12,074 bases of DNA from an uncultured Clostridia bacterium. Lineage in GTDB: Bacteria > Bacillota > Clostridia > TANB77 > CAG-508. Made by a program: the position numbers and the translations under genes. Position 1 is the first letter of the stretch, and the number at the start of each line of letters is the position of its first letter. A model generated the notes under the pieces. The model was not told where the DNA came from and ran no database searches. It worked only from the letters and a program-made list of their open reading frames with translations. The DNA is taken from NCBI GenBank assembly GCA_934167755.1, contig CAKPLT010000026.1, forward strand, positions 1 to 12,074, written 5' to 3'. Positions 1 through 6,499 of this stretch are shown here, in pieces.

Positions 1-570
1 TTCTATTAAATCTGGATCATTTTGATTTTTAGGTAAGTTATTCAAGTCAAAGAATTTCATTTCTTTAGATTCTTCATCCAATTTTAATTCTCCAGTATAA
101 TGTCTTATGCAATATAGGGCTGTATTATTTATTACAACATCACCATTTGGATAACTATTTTTTCTAGTTTTTCCCGATACTATATCTATTAATTCTAAAT
201 CTTTTTCTTCTACATCTAAATTAGTTTCTTCTTTAACTTCTCTAATTATAGTATCTTTAAAACTCTCTCCTAATTCTTGACACCCTCCAGGTAATCCCCA
301 TAGATCTCTATCAGCTCTACTTTGAAGTAATATTTTCCCTTCACTATTAATTATTATTGCTGCTGCACCATCTTGTAATAGAATAATTTTATGTTGTAAT
401 ACTCCCATACATAATCTAATAAAAACAGGATATCCTATTATATTACTTAATTCAATTATTTCATCAGGTGTCATATATTCAATTATCTCCTTTAAGTTCT
501 CATAATTGATTTTCCTTTTTTCTTCATTAGAAAGTTCTCTTATTTTTGCTAATATTTCTTTACTATTCAT
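1..570 (-). CDS. NUDIX hydrolase, C-terminus cut by the window edge
   Basis: The first 190 codons are present; the frame is still open at base 1. NUDIX enzymes hydrolyse nucleoside diphosphates linked to another group, usually in the cytosol with Mg2+ or Mn2+. The full NUDIX box is visible at residues 96-117: G96, five residues, E102, seven residues, then R110-E111-V-K-E114-E115, which carry the metal-binding glutamates. It is preceded by LLQSRADRDLWGLPGG, typical of the ADP-ribose pyrophosphatase-like branch, and followed by YPNGDVV. About 65 residues precede the domain and are mostly helical and charged. The ATG at 570 is chosen because AAGGACG lies just upstream. An in-frame ATG at 597 would add nine residues but has no good SD. 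No convincing sigma-A promoter was found; a lone TATAAT-like box lies at 624-629. Substrate cannot be told from sequence. Confidence 0.9.
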   Translation of the reverse strand, partial: MNSKEILAKIRELSNEEKRKINYENLKEIIEYMTPDEIIELSNIIGYPVFIRLCMGVLQHKIILLQDGAAAIIINSEGKILLQSRADRDLWGLPGGCQELGESFKDTIIREVKEETNLDVEEKDLELIDIVSGKTRKNSYPNGDVVINNTALYCIRHYTGELKLDEESKEMKFFDLNNLPKNQNDPDLIE

Positions 571-644
571 TTTATCTCGTCCTTTTTCACTTAACATTCT
601 ATCATATAACTTACTATTTATTTATTATAATTTTATCTTTTTTC

Positions 645-674
645 TTGACTTTTTATCTTTAAATAGCTTATAAT
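645..674 (+). promoter_or_regulatory. sigma-A promoter of the antisense RNA
   Basis: TTGACT at 645-650 and TATAAT at 669-674 are separated by 18 bp. The predicted start is about 680-682. No plus-strand gene follows except a short transcript that ends at the terminator near 770, so this promoter appears dedicated to a small RNA. Confidence 0.65.
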
Positions 675-678
675 AAAT

Positions 679-713
679 ATAGGAAATGACAAATCCACAA
701 ACATGGTTTTGCC
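679..713 (+). repeat. left arm of inverted repeat, 5' end of antisense RNA
   Basis: ATAGGAAATGA (679-689) and GGTTTTGCC (705-713) recur in reverse complement at 951-961 and 928-936. The spacing is 15 nt here and 14 nt in the other arm. Both transcripts therefore start with nearly the same sequence. Confidence 0.75.
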
Positions 714-775
714 GAATTAAGTTTGAAAAAACTCACACCTAACTCGCCAAAGTTACAGATGTGAGCTTTTTTTAT
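681..775 (+). ncRNA. putative antisense antitoxin RNA, about 95 nt
   Basis: A transcript from the 645-674 promoter would run to the terminator at 726-773. Its 3' half is fully complementary to the 3' end of the convergent peptide mRNA, including the terminator hairpin. Bases 690-699 (CAAATCCACA) differ at one position from 930-939 (CAAAACCACA), so the RNA could also pair with the 5' leader of the peptide mRNA. Contact at both ends is how RNA II acts on fst mRNA in the par locus of pAD1. The first bases (ATAGGAAATGA, 679-689) are identical to the first bases of the mRNA. No meaningful open reading frame is visible. The call is inferred from architecture; no expression data are available. Confidence 0.55.
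726..773. terminator. two-way terminator shared by toxin mRNA and antisense RNA
   Basis: The stem pairs CTCACA (732-737) with TGTGAG (760-765), continues through CT/AG (739-740/757-758) and closes with AACT/AGTT (741-744/751-754). There is one mismatch, a 2-nt bulge and a 6-nt loop. A run of A lies at 726-731 and a run of T at 767-773, so each strand has a U tract after the stem. It lies directly behind the peptide stop codon. Confidence 0.75.
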
Positions 776-891
776 TTATGTAGTTGCTTGTCAACCCAGT
801 TCTTGTACAGAACTGCTGTTAAGGCAACGTTTAATGTTAAAGAAAACATTAAGGATAATATTAAAAATAGTATTACTTTAATCATAAACAT
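772..891 (-). CDS. 39-residue hydrophobic peptide, putative type I toxin
   Basis: The peptide begins MFMIKVILFLILSLMF and ends VLYKNWVDKQLHK. Residues about 4-28 form one continuous hydrophobic span able to cross the membrane. The tail of roughly ten residues is polar and basic, with a Trp at the interface. Fst-like type I toxins share this plan: a small membrane peptide with a WLD/WVD motif followed by a charged C-terminus. Such toxins damage the membrane or nucleoid when their mRNA is not held by antisense RNA. The ATG at 891 follows AGGAG with 8-nt spacing and a GAGGTGGTG stretch; the ATG at 885 would give 37 residues. The stop is followed at once by a two-way terminator, and a convergent promoter lies beyond it. 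The family assignment comes from architecture and general resemblance, not from a recognised homologue. Confidence 0.7.
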   Translation of the reverse strand: MFMIKVILFLILSLMFSLTLNVALTAVLYKNWVDKQLHK

Positions 892-892
892 C

Positions 893-930
893 ACCACCTC
901 TCCTACGATATTTCGTAAAATTCAGGTGGC
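893..930 (-). promoter_or_regulatory. SD-sequestering hairpin in the toxin leader
   Basis: On the mRNA, CCACCT (complement of 924-929) pairs with AGGTGG of the ribosome site (complement of 894-899). Inside it, TACGA/TCGTA (904-908 with 913-917) forms a five-pair stem with a 4-nt loop. The outer stem covers most of the SD. The same CCAC can instead pair with the GTGG just upstream, so two exclusive folds are possible, one masking and one freeing the site. Confidence 0.55.
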
Positions 931-961
931 AAAACCACATCTGTTTCTCATCATTTCCTAT
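928..961 (-). repeat. right arm of inverted repeat, 5' end of toxin mRNA
   Basis: This arm is the reverse complement of the blocks at 679-689 and 705-713: 11 of 11 and 9 of 9 bases match, with diverged sequence between. On the mRNA it gives GTGG-TTTTG-CCAC, a small hairpin whose loop contains a YUNR-type (UUUG) motif of the kind used in antisense recognition loops. Confidence 0.75.
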
Positions 962-968
962 GCTAATT

Positions 969-997
969 ATTCTACAATATTATTAAAAATTTGTCTA
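969..997 (-). promoter_or_regulatory. sigma-A promoter of the toxin mRNA
   Basis: On the minus strand, TAGACA (complement of 992-997) and TAGAAT (complement of 969-974) are 17 bp apart. The predicted start is about 960-962, giving a leader of about 70 nt before the peptide ATG. Confidence 0.65.
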
Positions 998-1117
998 TAA
1001 TATTAATAAATTTTTATAATCTATTTATGTTTATAAATTCATAAATCTTATTTTTAATATGGCTATTCCCAAAACTATAAATTTCATTATAGTTGAAAAA
1101 ATAGCTAAGTTTTTAAT
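998..1117. other. AT-rich non-coding stretch
   Basis: No gene or RNA is supported here. The only structure is an inverted repeat at 1073-1094 with arms AACTATA/TATAGTT and an 8-nt loop. It has no adjacent T tract and no nearby promoter to explain it. Confidence 0.5.
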
Positions 1118-1152
1118 TTTAAAAAGTCTGCTACGAAAATTTTTCGTAGCAG
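1118..1152 (-). terminator. terminator of the 464-residue gene
   Basis: A perfect hairpin at 1128-1152 has 12-bp arms (CTGCTACGAAAA and its complement) around a single central T, so the real loop uses some of the A/T pairs. On the minus strand it is followed by ACTTTTT. It lies 19 bp past the stop codon. Confidence 0.8.
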
Positions 1153-1171
1153 TTTACTGTAAAGATTTTAT

Positions 1172-2566
1172 TTAAGGCATAACCTCTAGATTTTCTCCGG
1201 GTACGAATCCATGCCATACTATATCATCTTTAACATAGTATGTTTCTAGCATTATACCTCTTTGTAGCATGGTTTCTTCTAATAAAAGTTCTCCATATAA
1301 CAACTTATTTACCTCTTTTTTTTGTATAAAATAGTCTGATACAAATCGTCTCCACTTTTCAATAGAAACGAAAGTATATTCCCCTATTCTGTTTTTCAAT
1401 ATTATTATCAAGTTAAAATGCAAATATAATTTTTGGATTCTTGAAGAGGGTAATTCAAAAATTTTAGTATGTGGCAGCAAGTCTTCAGCCACAAAATAGT
1501 TATTCTCTATTTTACCAATATTGGTAATTGGTTTTATTTTTGTTATATTGTTTACAAAAAAAGTAATATCTTCTTGTAACAATTTTGAAAAACTTTCTTC
1601 TGGCATACAATTTGGAAGATTCCATGAAATACTTACTTTCTTGCATTTTGCATAACGCTTAAACAATACAGCTATATAGCATTCCAAAAAATGCTCTATA
1701 AATTTGTATTTTTCTATTGCTGTCATTTCCTTCTTATGTAACTTTGGGAAAAAAATATAAAACATATTAACTACATCTGATATAGCTAATGAGTCGATTT
1801 GAACCACTGGTGTAAAAACACAGATAAATTTTTCTCTATTATTCCAACTATAATTGAGAAATAATTGTATCTTATCGCCAAATTTTTTTACAATAAACTG
1901 GTCTCTAAAATAAAACACACCATGTTGCGTTTCCCTATAATAAGGATCTTTCCCAAATATTAAGTCTGGCATTAGATTTCCAATTCCAAGATATTCCAAA
2001 TATCCTCCTTCTACTCTTTGTAAATTCAACATTTGTTCTTTGGTTAACTCAATAGCATCAGTGTGTATGCGGTTTTTATATCTCTCATTACACAGTGCCA
2101 GCAAAACTCGTTTTTGCGTATTTAACCAACTGATTACTGATTCAATCGCCACTTTTTGTATTGTGACCACTTTTATGAACTCTGAAAGTTCTTTGGGATC
2201 TTCTTTTTTCAGTATATAACTTTGAACCTCCAACTGAGTAAATCCTGATACTATTGCTATCAGCTTTACAGGACACTCATATTCAGCCATCACATTCTTC
2301 CATTTTTCAAAAGCAACTTTCCAATCTAGTACAGCAATGCAAACAATATTTATGTTTTCAGGCTTATCCGTCTCCTTCATTACTGGCATCCGCAAAGATG
2401 TATCCTTTTCACTAATCAACTCATACAATCGATAATCTGCTGGTTCCATAAAAAGTATTGATGCATTGTCTGTTTTCATTTCTTTTGCCGTTTTTTCTAA
2501 AGCTTCTCGTAGTAATGTTCCAATTGAAGTTGATAAAAAAATATCAATATATTTTTGTTTTTCCAT
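1172..2566 (-). CDS. hypothetical protein, 464 residues, not recognised
   Basis: I do not recognise a family. The protein looks soluble: no signal peptide and no clear membrane span. It mixes charged helices (for example residues 15-32 and 120-160) with aromatic, strand-like segments in the second half (QHGVFYFRDQ, IQLFLNYSW, IWHGFVPGE-like end). Cysteines are scattered, with no metal-binding spacing. The start is firm, since AAAGGAG lies 7 nt before the ATG. It is a single-gene unit with its own promoter (2626-2654) and terminator (1118-1152). Its codons include CGA, CGG, TTG, ACG and GAG more often than the flanking genes, which favour AGA, TTA and GAA. That suggests arrival by transfer. 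A sensing or defence role is possible, but nothing in the sequence demonstrates one. Confidence 0.8.
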   Translation of the reverse strand: MEKQKYIDIFLSTSIGTLLREALEKTAKEMKTDNASILFMEPADYRLYELISEKDTSLRMPVMKETDKPENINIVCIAVLDWKVAFEKWKNVMAEYECPVKLIAIVSGFTQLEVQSYILKKEDPKELSEFIKVVTIQKVAIESVISWLNTQKRVLLALCNERYKNRIHTDAIELTKEQMLNLQRVEGGYLEYLGIGNLMPDLIFGKDPYYRETQHGVFYFRDQFIVKKFGDKIQLFLNYSWNNREKFICVFTPVVQIDSLAISDVVNMFYIFFPKLHKKEMTAIEKYKFIEHFLECYIAVLFKRYAKCKKVSISWNLPNCMPEESFSKLLQEDITFFVNNITKIKPITNIGKIENNYFVAEDLLPHTKIFELPSSRIQKLYLHFNLIIILKNRIGEYTFVSIEKWRRFVSDYFIQKKEVNKLLYGELLLEETMLQRGIMLETYYVKDDIVWHGFVPGENLEVMP

Positions 2567-2625
2567 GCTTTTTCTCCTTTTTTAGATATCAATCTCTATA
2601 GTTTACTAAATTTTGCCATACAGTT

Positions 2626-2654
2626 ATTTTAACACTATGTGTAAATTATGTCAA
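2626..2654 (-). promoter_or_regulatory. strong sigma-A promoter of the 464-residue gene, with operator-like repeat
   Basis: TTGACA (complement of 2649-2654) and TAAAAT (complement of 2626-2631) are 17 bp apart. The spacer and -10 box form an inverted repeat: ATTTTAACAC, three bases, then GTGTAAAT, with one base bulged. A repressor bound there would block the promoter. Confidence 0.75.
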
Positions 2655-2750
2655 GTTATTTTGGTTTTTTACAAAAGTTCTAGTGCAAGTTTATCAAATA
2701 ATAATTATCACTTTAACTTAAAGGGTGTCCTCTGTGGTATTTTTTTACCA

Positions 2751-4739
2751 TTAATGAGTGTCCCCAATGGTAAATTCCTTTAAAACTTCAAGTGTATTCA
2801 TATTAGCAACTTTAACAAGAGAATTAGAAAGAGTATAATATGTTTCATTTACAAATACAATTCTTTTTACATTTTCATCGTATTTGTCAGTAACATTTGC
2901 TATTTCTCCTTTTAAAGAAAAACCTTTTTCTAAATCAACACTATATATAGCTGCTCTTGAATTTGTTTTTCGTCCTGATGAAGAATATATTGGAAATGCT
3001 ATAATATTCTTTTCTTTAGAAAATAGTAATGCTTTATGATTATATAATAATTCTGAGTAAGTATATTTACTATCTCCTACTGCTATTTTAAACAATTCTT
3101 GTGGATTTTTAAAGTCTGATATATCAAACATAGCCATTTTTAGTCCATTTGTTGTTACCCTTGTTCCATCTTCTTTTGTATCATATCCAAATCCTATTAA
3201 ATGTGTTTCATCATATGGATGTAAATATGTGCTATATCCAGGAATTTTTAATTCTCCTAAAATCTGTGGGTTATTTGATTCTGATAAATCTATTACAAAT
3301 AATGGATCAGTTTGTTTAAATGTAACTACATAAGCCTTATCTCCTACATATCTTACTGAATATATCTTTTCTTCTTTTCCAAAGTTTTCAACTTTTCCTA
3401 TTTCTTCTAACTTGTCATTTAAAATATATAAATTATTAGAGGTTGTTTTGTCTACCCATATATTTCCTGTAGTTGTTGCAATTCTAAATGTTGTATTATC
3501 TCTATTTTCACTTTCATCCATTGAAAATTGATTATTTACTTGGCCATCTACCGTACCTTCTGCTTCAAATTTAAATTTTCCGTTATTTAGATCTATTTTT
3601 AATAAATGAGTAGTTCCTCCTAAAACTTCATATCCTTCTCCATATGTCATTTGGTTTGTTGCTATATACATATTTTTTTCTGATGAATATACATATTGTC
3701 CTGCTCCTAGAAATGTTCGAATTTCCGCTTCTTCATTATTATTGATATTTAATCCCGCTATCATTAAATAACTTGCATCTTGTGTTTCTGCAAAGCAATA
3801 TATTGAGTCATAATTTATATATTTTTCTTCTTGATTAATAGCTGTATCCTGATATGCAGGTTTATATTTGTCTTCATCTAAATCTTCTATTTTATTTCTT
3901 TGAATATTTGAAGTTATAATGTATTTGCTTGCTACATAATAAATATTGTCCTGTATCATTCTTGATGAAATATAACTTCCTTCTATCATTACTCTTCTAG
4001 TTTCTTTGGGTTCTTTAATATTTGATATGTCATAAATTATCATTCCACTTTTAGGTTTATTGTTCTTAGCAATGTCTATATCAATTGTTGCAACATCATC
4101 TGTATTCGTAATTTCGGTTTTACAAGAATTATCAAATTCATTTCCTATAACTACCAACTTCTGATTTTTTACATATATTTCCTTTGGATAAAAATTAGCA
4201 TCTTTATAATTAATTTCTGATATTTTTTCTGATGTTTCAGGTGTTTGAGCATCTATTATTACTACATTATCTCCAGAAACATAATAAATATATTTATCAT
4301 CTACTTTTACAATATCTGCTTCATCTACATTTTTTACTTGTGTATTTGTTTCTGATTCTTCCCCTTCAGATTCTTTTATTTCGTTTGTTGTAGATTTATC
4401 TTCAATAATTGATTCACTTTTGCTTACATCATTTTGAAACATATTACTTGAATCACATTTTTCTTTTATTACATTATAAAAGTTTTCAAAATTTCCTACT
4501 GTGGCTAATTTTATTTCATCTTCTCCTTTCATTTCATCTCCAATCATAGTTTTAGGAATATTTTCGCTTTTTCTTTCTGAATATACTATTATCGTTGAAA
4601 AAACTACAACGATAACTGCAGCTATACTAACAATTTTCTTAAGATTTTGTTGTTTAATCATTTTCTTTTCATTTAAATGTTCATCATACTTTTCATAAAT
4701 TCCATTTATAAATTCTTTATTATTTTTCATTTTTATCAC
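2751..4739 (-). CDS. membrane-anchored beta-propeller protein, partner of the ECF sigma factor
   Basis: This is a 662-residue protein of the secreted/anchored beta-propeller family (PF09826, COG4880). Residues 1-33 are basic and cytosolic. Residues 36-53 (VSIAAVIVVVFSTIIVY) form one membrane span, followed by an acidic, Ser/Thr/Glu-rich linker to about 130. The family signature NVDEADIVKVDDKYIYYVSG lies at about 137-156 and opens repeated propeller blades rich in Tyr, Asp and Gly that run to the end. The propeller would sit outside the cell. The start is a GTG at 4739 whose GTGA overlaps the sigma stop; an ATG at 4730 is an alternative, and the AGAGGAAGGG site serves either. Coupling to the sigma gene suggests a role as sensor or anti-sigma factor, with the short N-terminus as the only cytosolic contact. 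No canonical zinc anti-sigma (ZAS) motif is visible. Confidence 0.85.
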   Translation of the reverse strand: MIKMKNNKEFINGIYEKYDEHLNEKKMIKQQNLKKIVSIAAVIVVVFSTIIVYSERKSENIPKTMIGDEMKGEDEIKLATVGNFENFYNVIKEKCDSSNMFQNDVSKSESIIEDKSTTNEIKESEGEESETNTQVKNVDEADIVKVDDKYIYYVSGDNVVIIDAQTPETSEKISEINYKDANFYPKEIYVKNQKLVVIGNEFDNSCKTEITNTDDVATIDIDIAKNNKPKSGMIIYDISNIKEPKETRRVMIEGSYISSRMIQDNIYYVASKYIITSNIQRNKIEDLDEDKYKPAYQDTAINQEEKYINYDSIYCFAETQDASYLMIAGLNINNNEEAEIRTFLGAGQYVYSSEKNMYIATNQMTYGEGYEVLGGTTHLLKIDLNNGKFKFEAEGTVDGQVNNQFSMDESENRDNTTFRIATTTGNIWVDKTTSNNLYILNDKLEEIGKVENFGKEEKIYSVRYVGDKAYVVTFKQTDPLFVIDLSESNNPQILGELKIPGYSTYLHPYDETHLIGFGYDTKEDGTRVTTNGLKMAMFDISDFKNPQELFKIAVGDSKYTYSELLYNHKALLFSKEKNIIAFPIYSSSGRKTNSRAAIYSVDLEKGFSLKGEIANVTDKYDENVKRIVFVNETYYTLSNSLVKVANMNTLEVLKEFTIGDTH

Positions 4740-5272
4740 ATCCCTTCCTCTATCAGAACTTTTCTTAATGCTTCTCTTGCTCTATAAATCAGAACTTTTA
4801 CACTTGAATCTGTTTTTTTCAATATATGTGCAATTTCTTTGTAGCTTAGTTCTTCTATATCTGCCAAGAAAATTGCATTTTGATATTCTATTTTTAATTT
4901 TTGCATTGATTTTTTTAATTTTTCTGCTCTTTCATTTTTAAATATTTTTTCTTCAAGTTCTTCTAAATCTTCATATTGATTCTCATCCAATTGTACTATT
5001 CTTTTTTCTCTTTTTATATAATTTAATGCTTTTGATTTTGCTATTGTATAAAGATAGGTTTTTAGAGAATATTCAAATTTATAATTTTTTTTATGTATTA
5101 GAATATATACAAAAACATCTTGTGCAAGGTCTTCTGCTATATCTATACTTTTTACATATTTTTGAATAAAGTATATCATAGCATCTTTGTGTTTTATTAC
5201 TATTTTCTCAAAACTTTCTTTATTTCCTTGTAAGAATTCTTTGTACAATTCCTTATCTGTTTTTTCTTCCAT
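4736..5272 (-). CDS. RNA polymerase ECF-type sigma factor
   Basis: At 178 residues this is the usual length for an extracytoplasmic-function sigma-70. Region 2 spans about 8-92, with the core-binding and -10-reading signature DIAEDLAQDVFVYI (44-57) and LKTYLYTIAKSKALNYIKREKR. An acidic linker (95-115) joins it to region 4 (about 118-172), where ELSYKEIAHILKKTDSSVKV is the helix-turn-helix that reads the -35 element. It directs RNA polymerase to a small regulon. The ATG at 5272 follows GGGGGAGG. The stop overlaps the start of the beta-propeller gene by 4 nt, so the two are translationally coupled. Upstream sequence carries both a sigma-A-like and an ECF-like promoter, consistent with autoregulation. 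Target genes cannot be told beyond the operon itself. Confidence 0.93.
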   Translation of the reverse strand: MEEKTDKELYKEFLQGNKESFEKIVIKHKDAMIYFIQKYVKSIDIAEDLAQDVFVYILIHKKNYKFEYSLKTYLYTIAKSKALNYIKREKRIVQLDENQYEDLEELEEKIFKNERAEKLKKSMQKLKIEYQNAIFLADIEELSYKEIAHILKKTDSSVKVLIYRAREALRKVLIEEGM

Positions 5273-5294
5273 TTTCCTCCCCCTCTATCTTTTA

Positions 5295-5320
5295 TACAAT
5301 TTATTTTCTCAGAAGTTACA
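5295..5320 (-). promoter_or_regulatory. candidate ECF (autoregulatory) promoter of the sigma operon
   Basis: TGTAAC (complement of 5315-5320) and TGTA (complement of 5295-5298) are 16 bp apart. The Bacillus SigW consensus is TGAAAC-16-CGTA, so each half differs at one base. It lies 23 bp before the start codon. The match is by eye and could be chance in AT-rich DNA. Confidence 0.35.
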
Positions 5321-5332
5321 GTAGTTTGTCAA
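5303..5332 (-). promoter_or_regulatory. sigma-A-like promoter of the sigma operon
   Basis: A perfect TTGACA (complement of 5327-5332) is followed after 18 bp by GAAAAT (complement of 5303-5308), a four-of-six -10 box. It overlaps the ECF-like site, as expected for a gene with basal plus self-driven expression. Confidence 0.45.
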
Positions 5333-5340
5333 TAAAAATT

Positions 5341-5374
5341 AAAGAGGAAAGCACTTTAATATGCTCTCCTCTTT
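5341..5374 (-). terminator. terminator after the downstream paralogue
   Basis: AAAGAGG(A)AAGCA at 5341-5353 pairs with TGCTCTCCTCTTT at 5362-5374: 13 bp with one G-U pair on the minus-strand RNA and an 8-nt loop. The stem ends in CTCTTT and is followed by AATTTTTATT. Confidence 0.75.
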
Positions 5375-5391
5375 GATTTTTGAAATTTAGA

Positions 5392-6279
5392 TTACTTTTT
5401 CTTCGTTAAAAATTCTTTAAGTTCTTTAGCAAAAATTTTTTTAATTATATGCATTTCTCCTTCATTAATTACACATGTCGTAGTATATTTCTGTATAATA
5501 CCATTTACAACTTCTATTTCAGAAAACACTTCGTCATCAATTTTTGCTGTGATATTCATAGATAAACTTTCCGTTTTTTGCAACATCCATTCTAATATTG
5601 GTAAAACATCATAATAATACCATTTTGTTGCAACATCTTCTAGACAATACTTGATAATTGACTTGCTAATTTCATCATTATGTTTCAATAAATATTTGAT
5701 TTTTATTTCACCATTTAATGAACCTGAATACAATGTAATTTCTTCACTGTCTTCGTCATAAAAACAAAGCTTGCATGTTATATCACTGTTTGTTCCATCT
5801 TCATTTAGTTTAATAAAATTTTCACTTAATATCTTAATCGTTGCATTTTCTGTTATTTCATAACAGATTTCTCTATCTAATAATTCTGTTGAAGTATCTC
5901 TTTTTCCAATAAAATATTTATTCATATCAAAATAGTCTATTATTTTTCTCTTTGACATATAATATTCATTACCTTGATTATCAGTAAGCTTTATGTCAAT
6001 TTTTCTTCCATAACATTCTTGTATGTTTATTGGAAATACTATTTCTTCAAATTTCATAAAAAAATCTTTAAATTTTTTTATTTCGATTTTTTTATGTTCT
6101 TTTAAATAGAACACCCATTCTGCAACTTTCTTTTCTACCATTTCTTTAACTGTGTCATTATTAAAAAAAATATCTTCATAAAAACCAGATCTTTCTAATC
6201 TTCTCCGCATCAATAATATTTTTAATTTCCGAAACTTCCATTTAATATTTCTCAATATTCTTTCTCTTCTAAATTTCAT
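5392..6279 (-). CDS. hypothetical protein, 295 residues, paralogue of the next gene upstream
   Basis: The family is not recognised. The N-terminus (1-30) is very basic (RRER, KWKFRKLK, MRRRLER), and the rest is Lys/Glu/Ile-rich with no membrane span or signal peptide. It is a clear paralogue of the protein at 6500-7402. Shared landmarks are GFYEDI..NDTVKE near 32-45, the KYFIG block near 122-126, WYYYDV.PI at about 218, and a highly similar C-terminus (VFSE.EVVNGI..KYT, then NEGE.H..KK.FAK). In the last 45 aligned residues 31 are identical. The ATG at 6279 follows AAAGGAGG. It has its own promoter, leader palindrome and terminator. The conserved C-terminus is probably the functional core; the middle diverges freely. 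Confidence 0.8.
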   Translation of the reverse strand: MKFRRERILRNIKWKFRKLKILLMRRRLERSGFYEDIFFNNDTVKEMVEKKVAEWVFYLKEHKKIEIKKFKDFFMKFEEIVFPINIQECYGRKIDIKLTDNQGNEYYMSKRKIIDYFDMNKYFIGKRDTSTELLDREICYEITENATIKILSENFIKLNEDGTNSDITCKLCFYDEDSEEITLYSGSLNGEIKIKYLLKHNDEISKSIIKYCLEDVATKWYYYDVLPILEWMLQKTESLSMNITAKIDDEVFSEIEVVNGIIQKYTTTCVINEGEMHIIKKIFAKELKEFLTKKK

Positions 6280-6291
6280 TTTTTTCCTCCT

Positions 6292-6305
6292 TTTGCAATT
6301 GCAAA
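6292..6305. promoter_or_regulatory. palindrome TTTGCAATTGCAAA in the leader, copy 1
   Basis: This is a perfect 14-bp palindrome in the transcribed leader, directly before the AAAGGAGG site. It could be an operator acting as a block to transcription. As RNA it could form only a very short stem. Confidence 0.5.
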
Positions 6306-6331
6306 TTGAATTTTTTTACAAGTTTTCAATT

Positions 6332-6360
6332 ATTTTATCACAAAAGTATACATAAGTCAA
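6332..6360 (-). promoter_or_regulatory. sigma-A promoter of the 295-residue gene
   Basis: TTGACT (complement of 6355-6360), a 17-bp spacer ending in TGA, and TAAAAT (complement of 6332-6337) make an extended -10 promoter. The leader is about 45 nt. Confidence 0.8.
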
Positions 6361-6384
6361 TTTTTTCATATTAATACCATTAAC

Positions 6385-6433
6385 AAAAAAAGTATAACAT
6401 ATAAGAGGCTGCTAAAAAGTAGCCTCTTATATG
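6385..6433 (-). terminator. terminator after the upstream paralogue
   Basis: CATATAAGAGGCT (6398-6410) pairs perfectly with AGCCTCTTATATG (6421-6433). The inner bases GCTAAAAAGT form the loop with two more pairs. On the minus strand the stem is followed by TTATAC and seven T (6385-6391). Confidence 0.75.
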
Positions 6434-6499
6434 CCATACACTTTAATTTTTGAAATTTAGATTATTTTTTTAACATTTGAAAGTTTTCATTATTTTCTG

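Larger units (their letters stand above)
6271..6377 (-). repeat. promoter-leader repeat, copy 1
   Basis: About 105 bp, from the first codons of the 295-residue gene to upstream of its -35 box, match 7394-7500 with only three differences: one T in a T run, one T/C change and one extra C. Confidence 0.9.

Noticed and set aside
571..597. Upstream ATG at 597 as the NUDIX start
   Set aside because: It is in frame but has no good SD, while AAGGACG is well placed for the ATG at 570.
761..1000. Plus-strand frame of 79 codons across the toxin locus
   Set aside because: It has no SD, lies antisense to the peptide gene and its control region, and runs through the terminator and the toxin promoter. It is a shadow.
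2735..2750. Hairpin TGGTA/TACCA as terminator of the beta-propeller gene
   Set aside because: Only five pairs, and no T run follows it on the minus strand. No clear terminator was found for this operon.
4501..4698. Plus-strand hydrophobic frame inside the beta-propeller gene
   Set aside because: It is antisense to the membrane anchor of a clear gene, with no promoter or SD.
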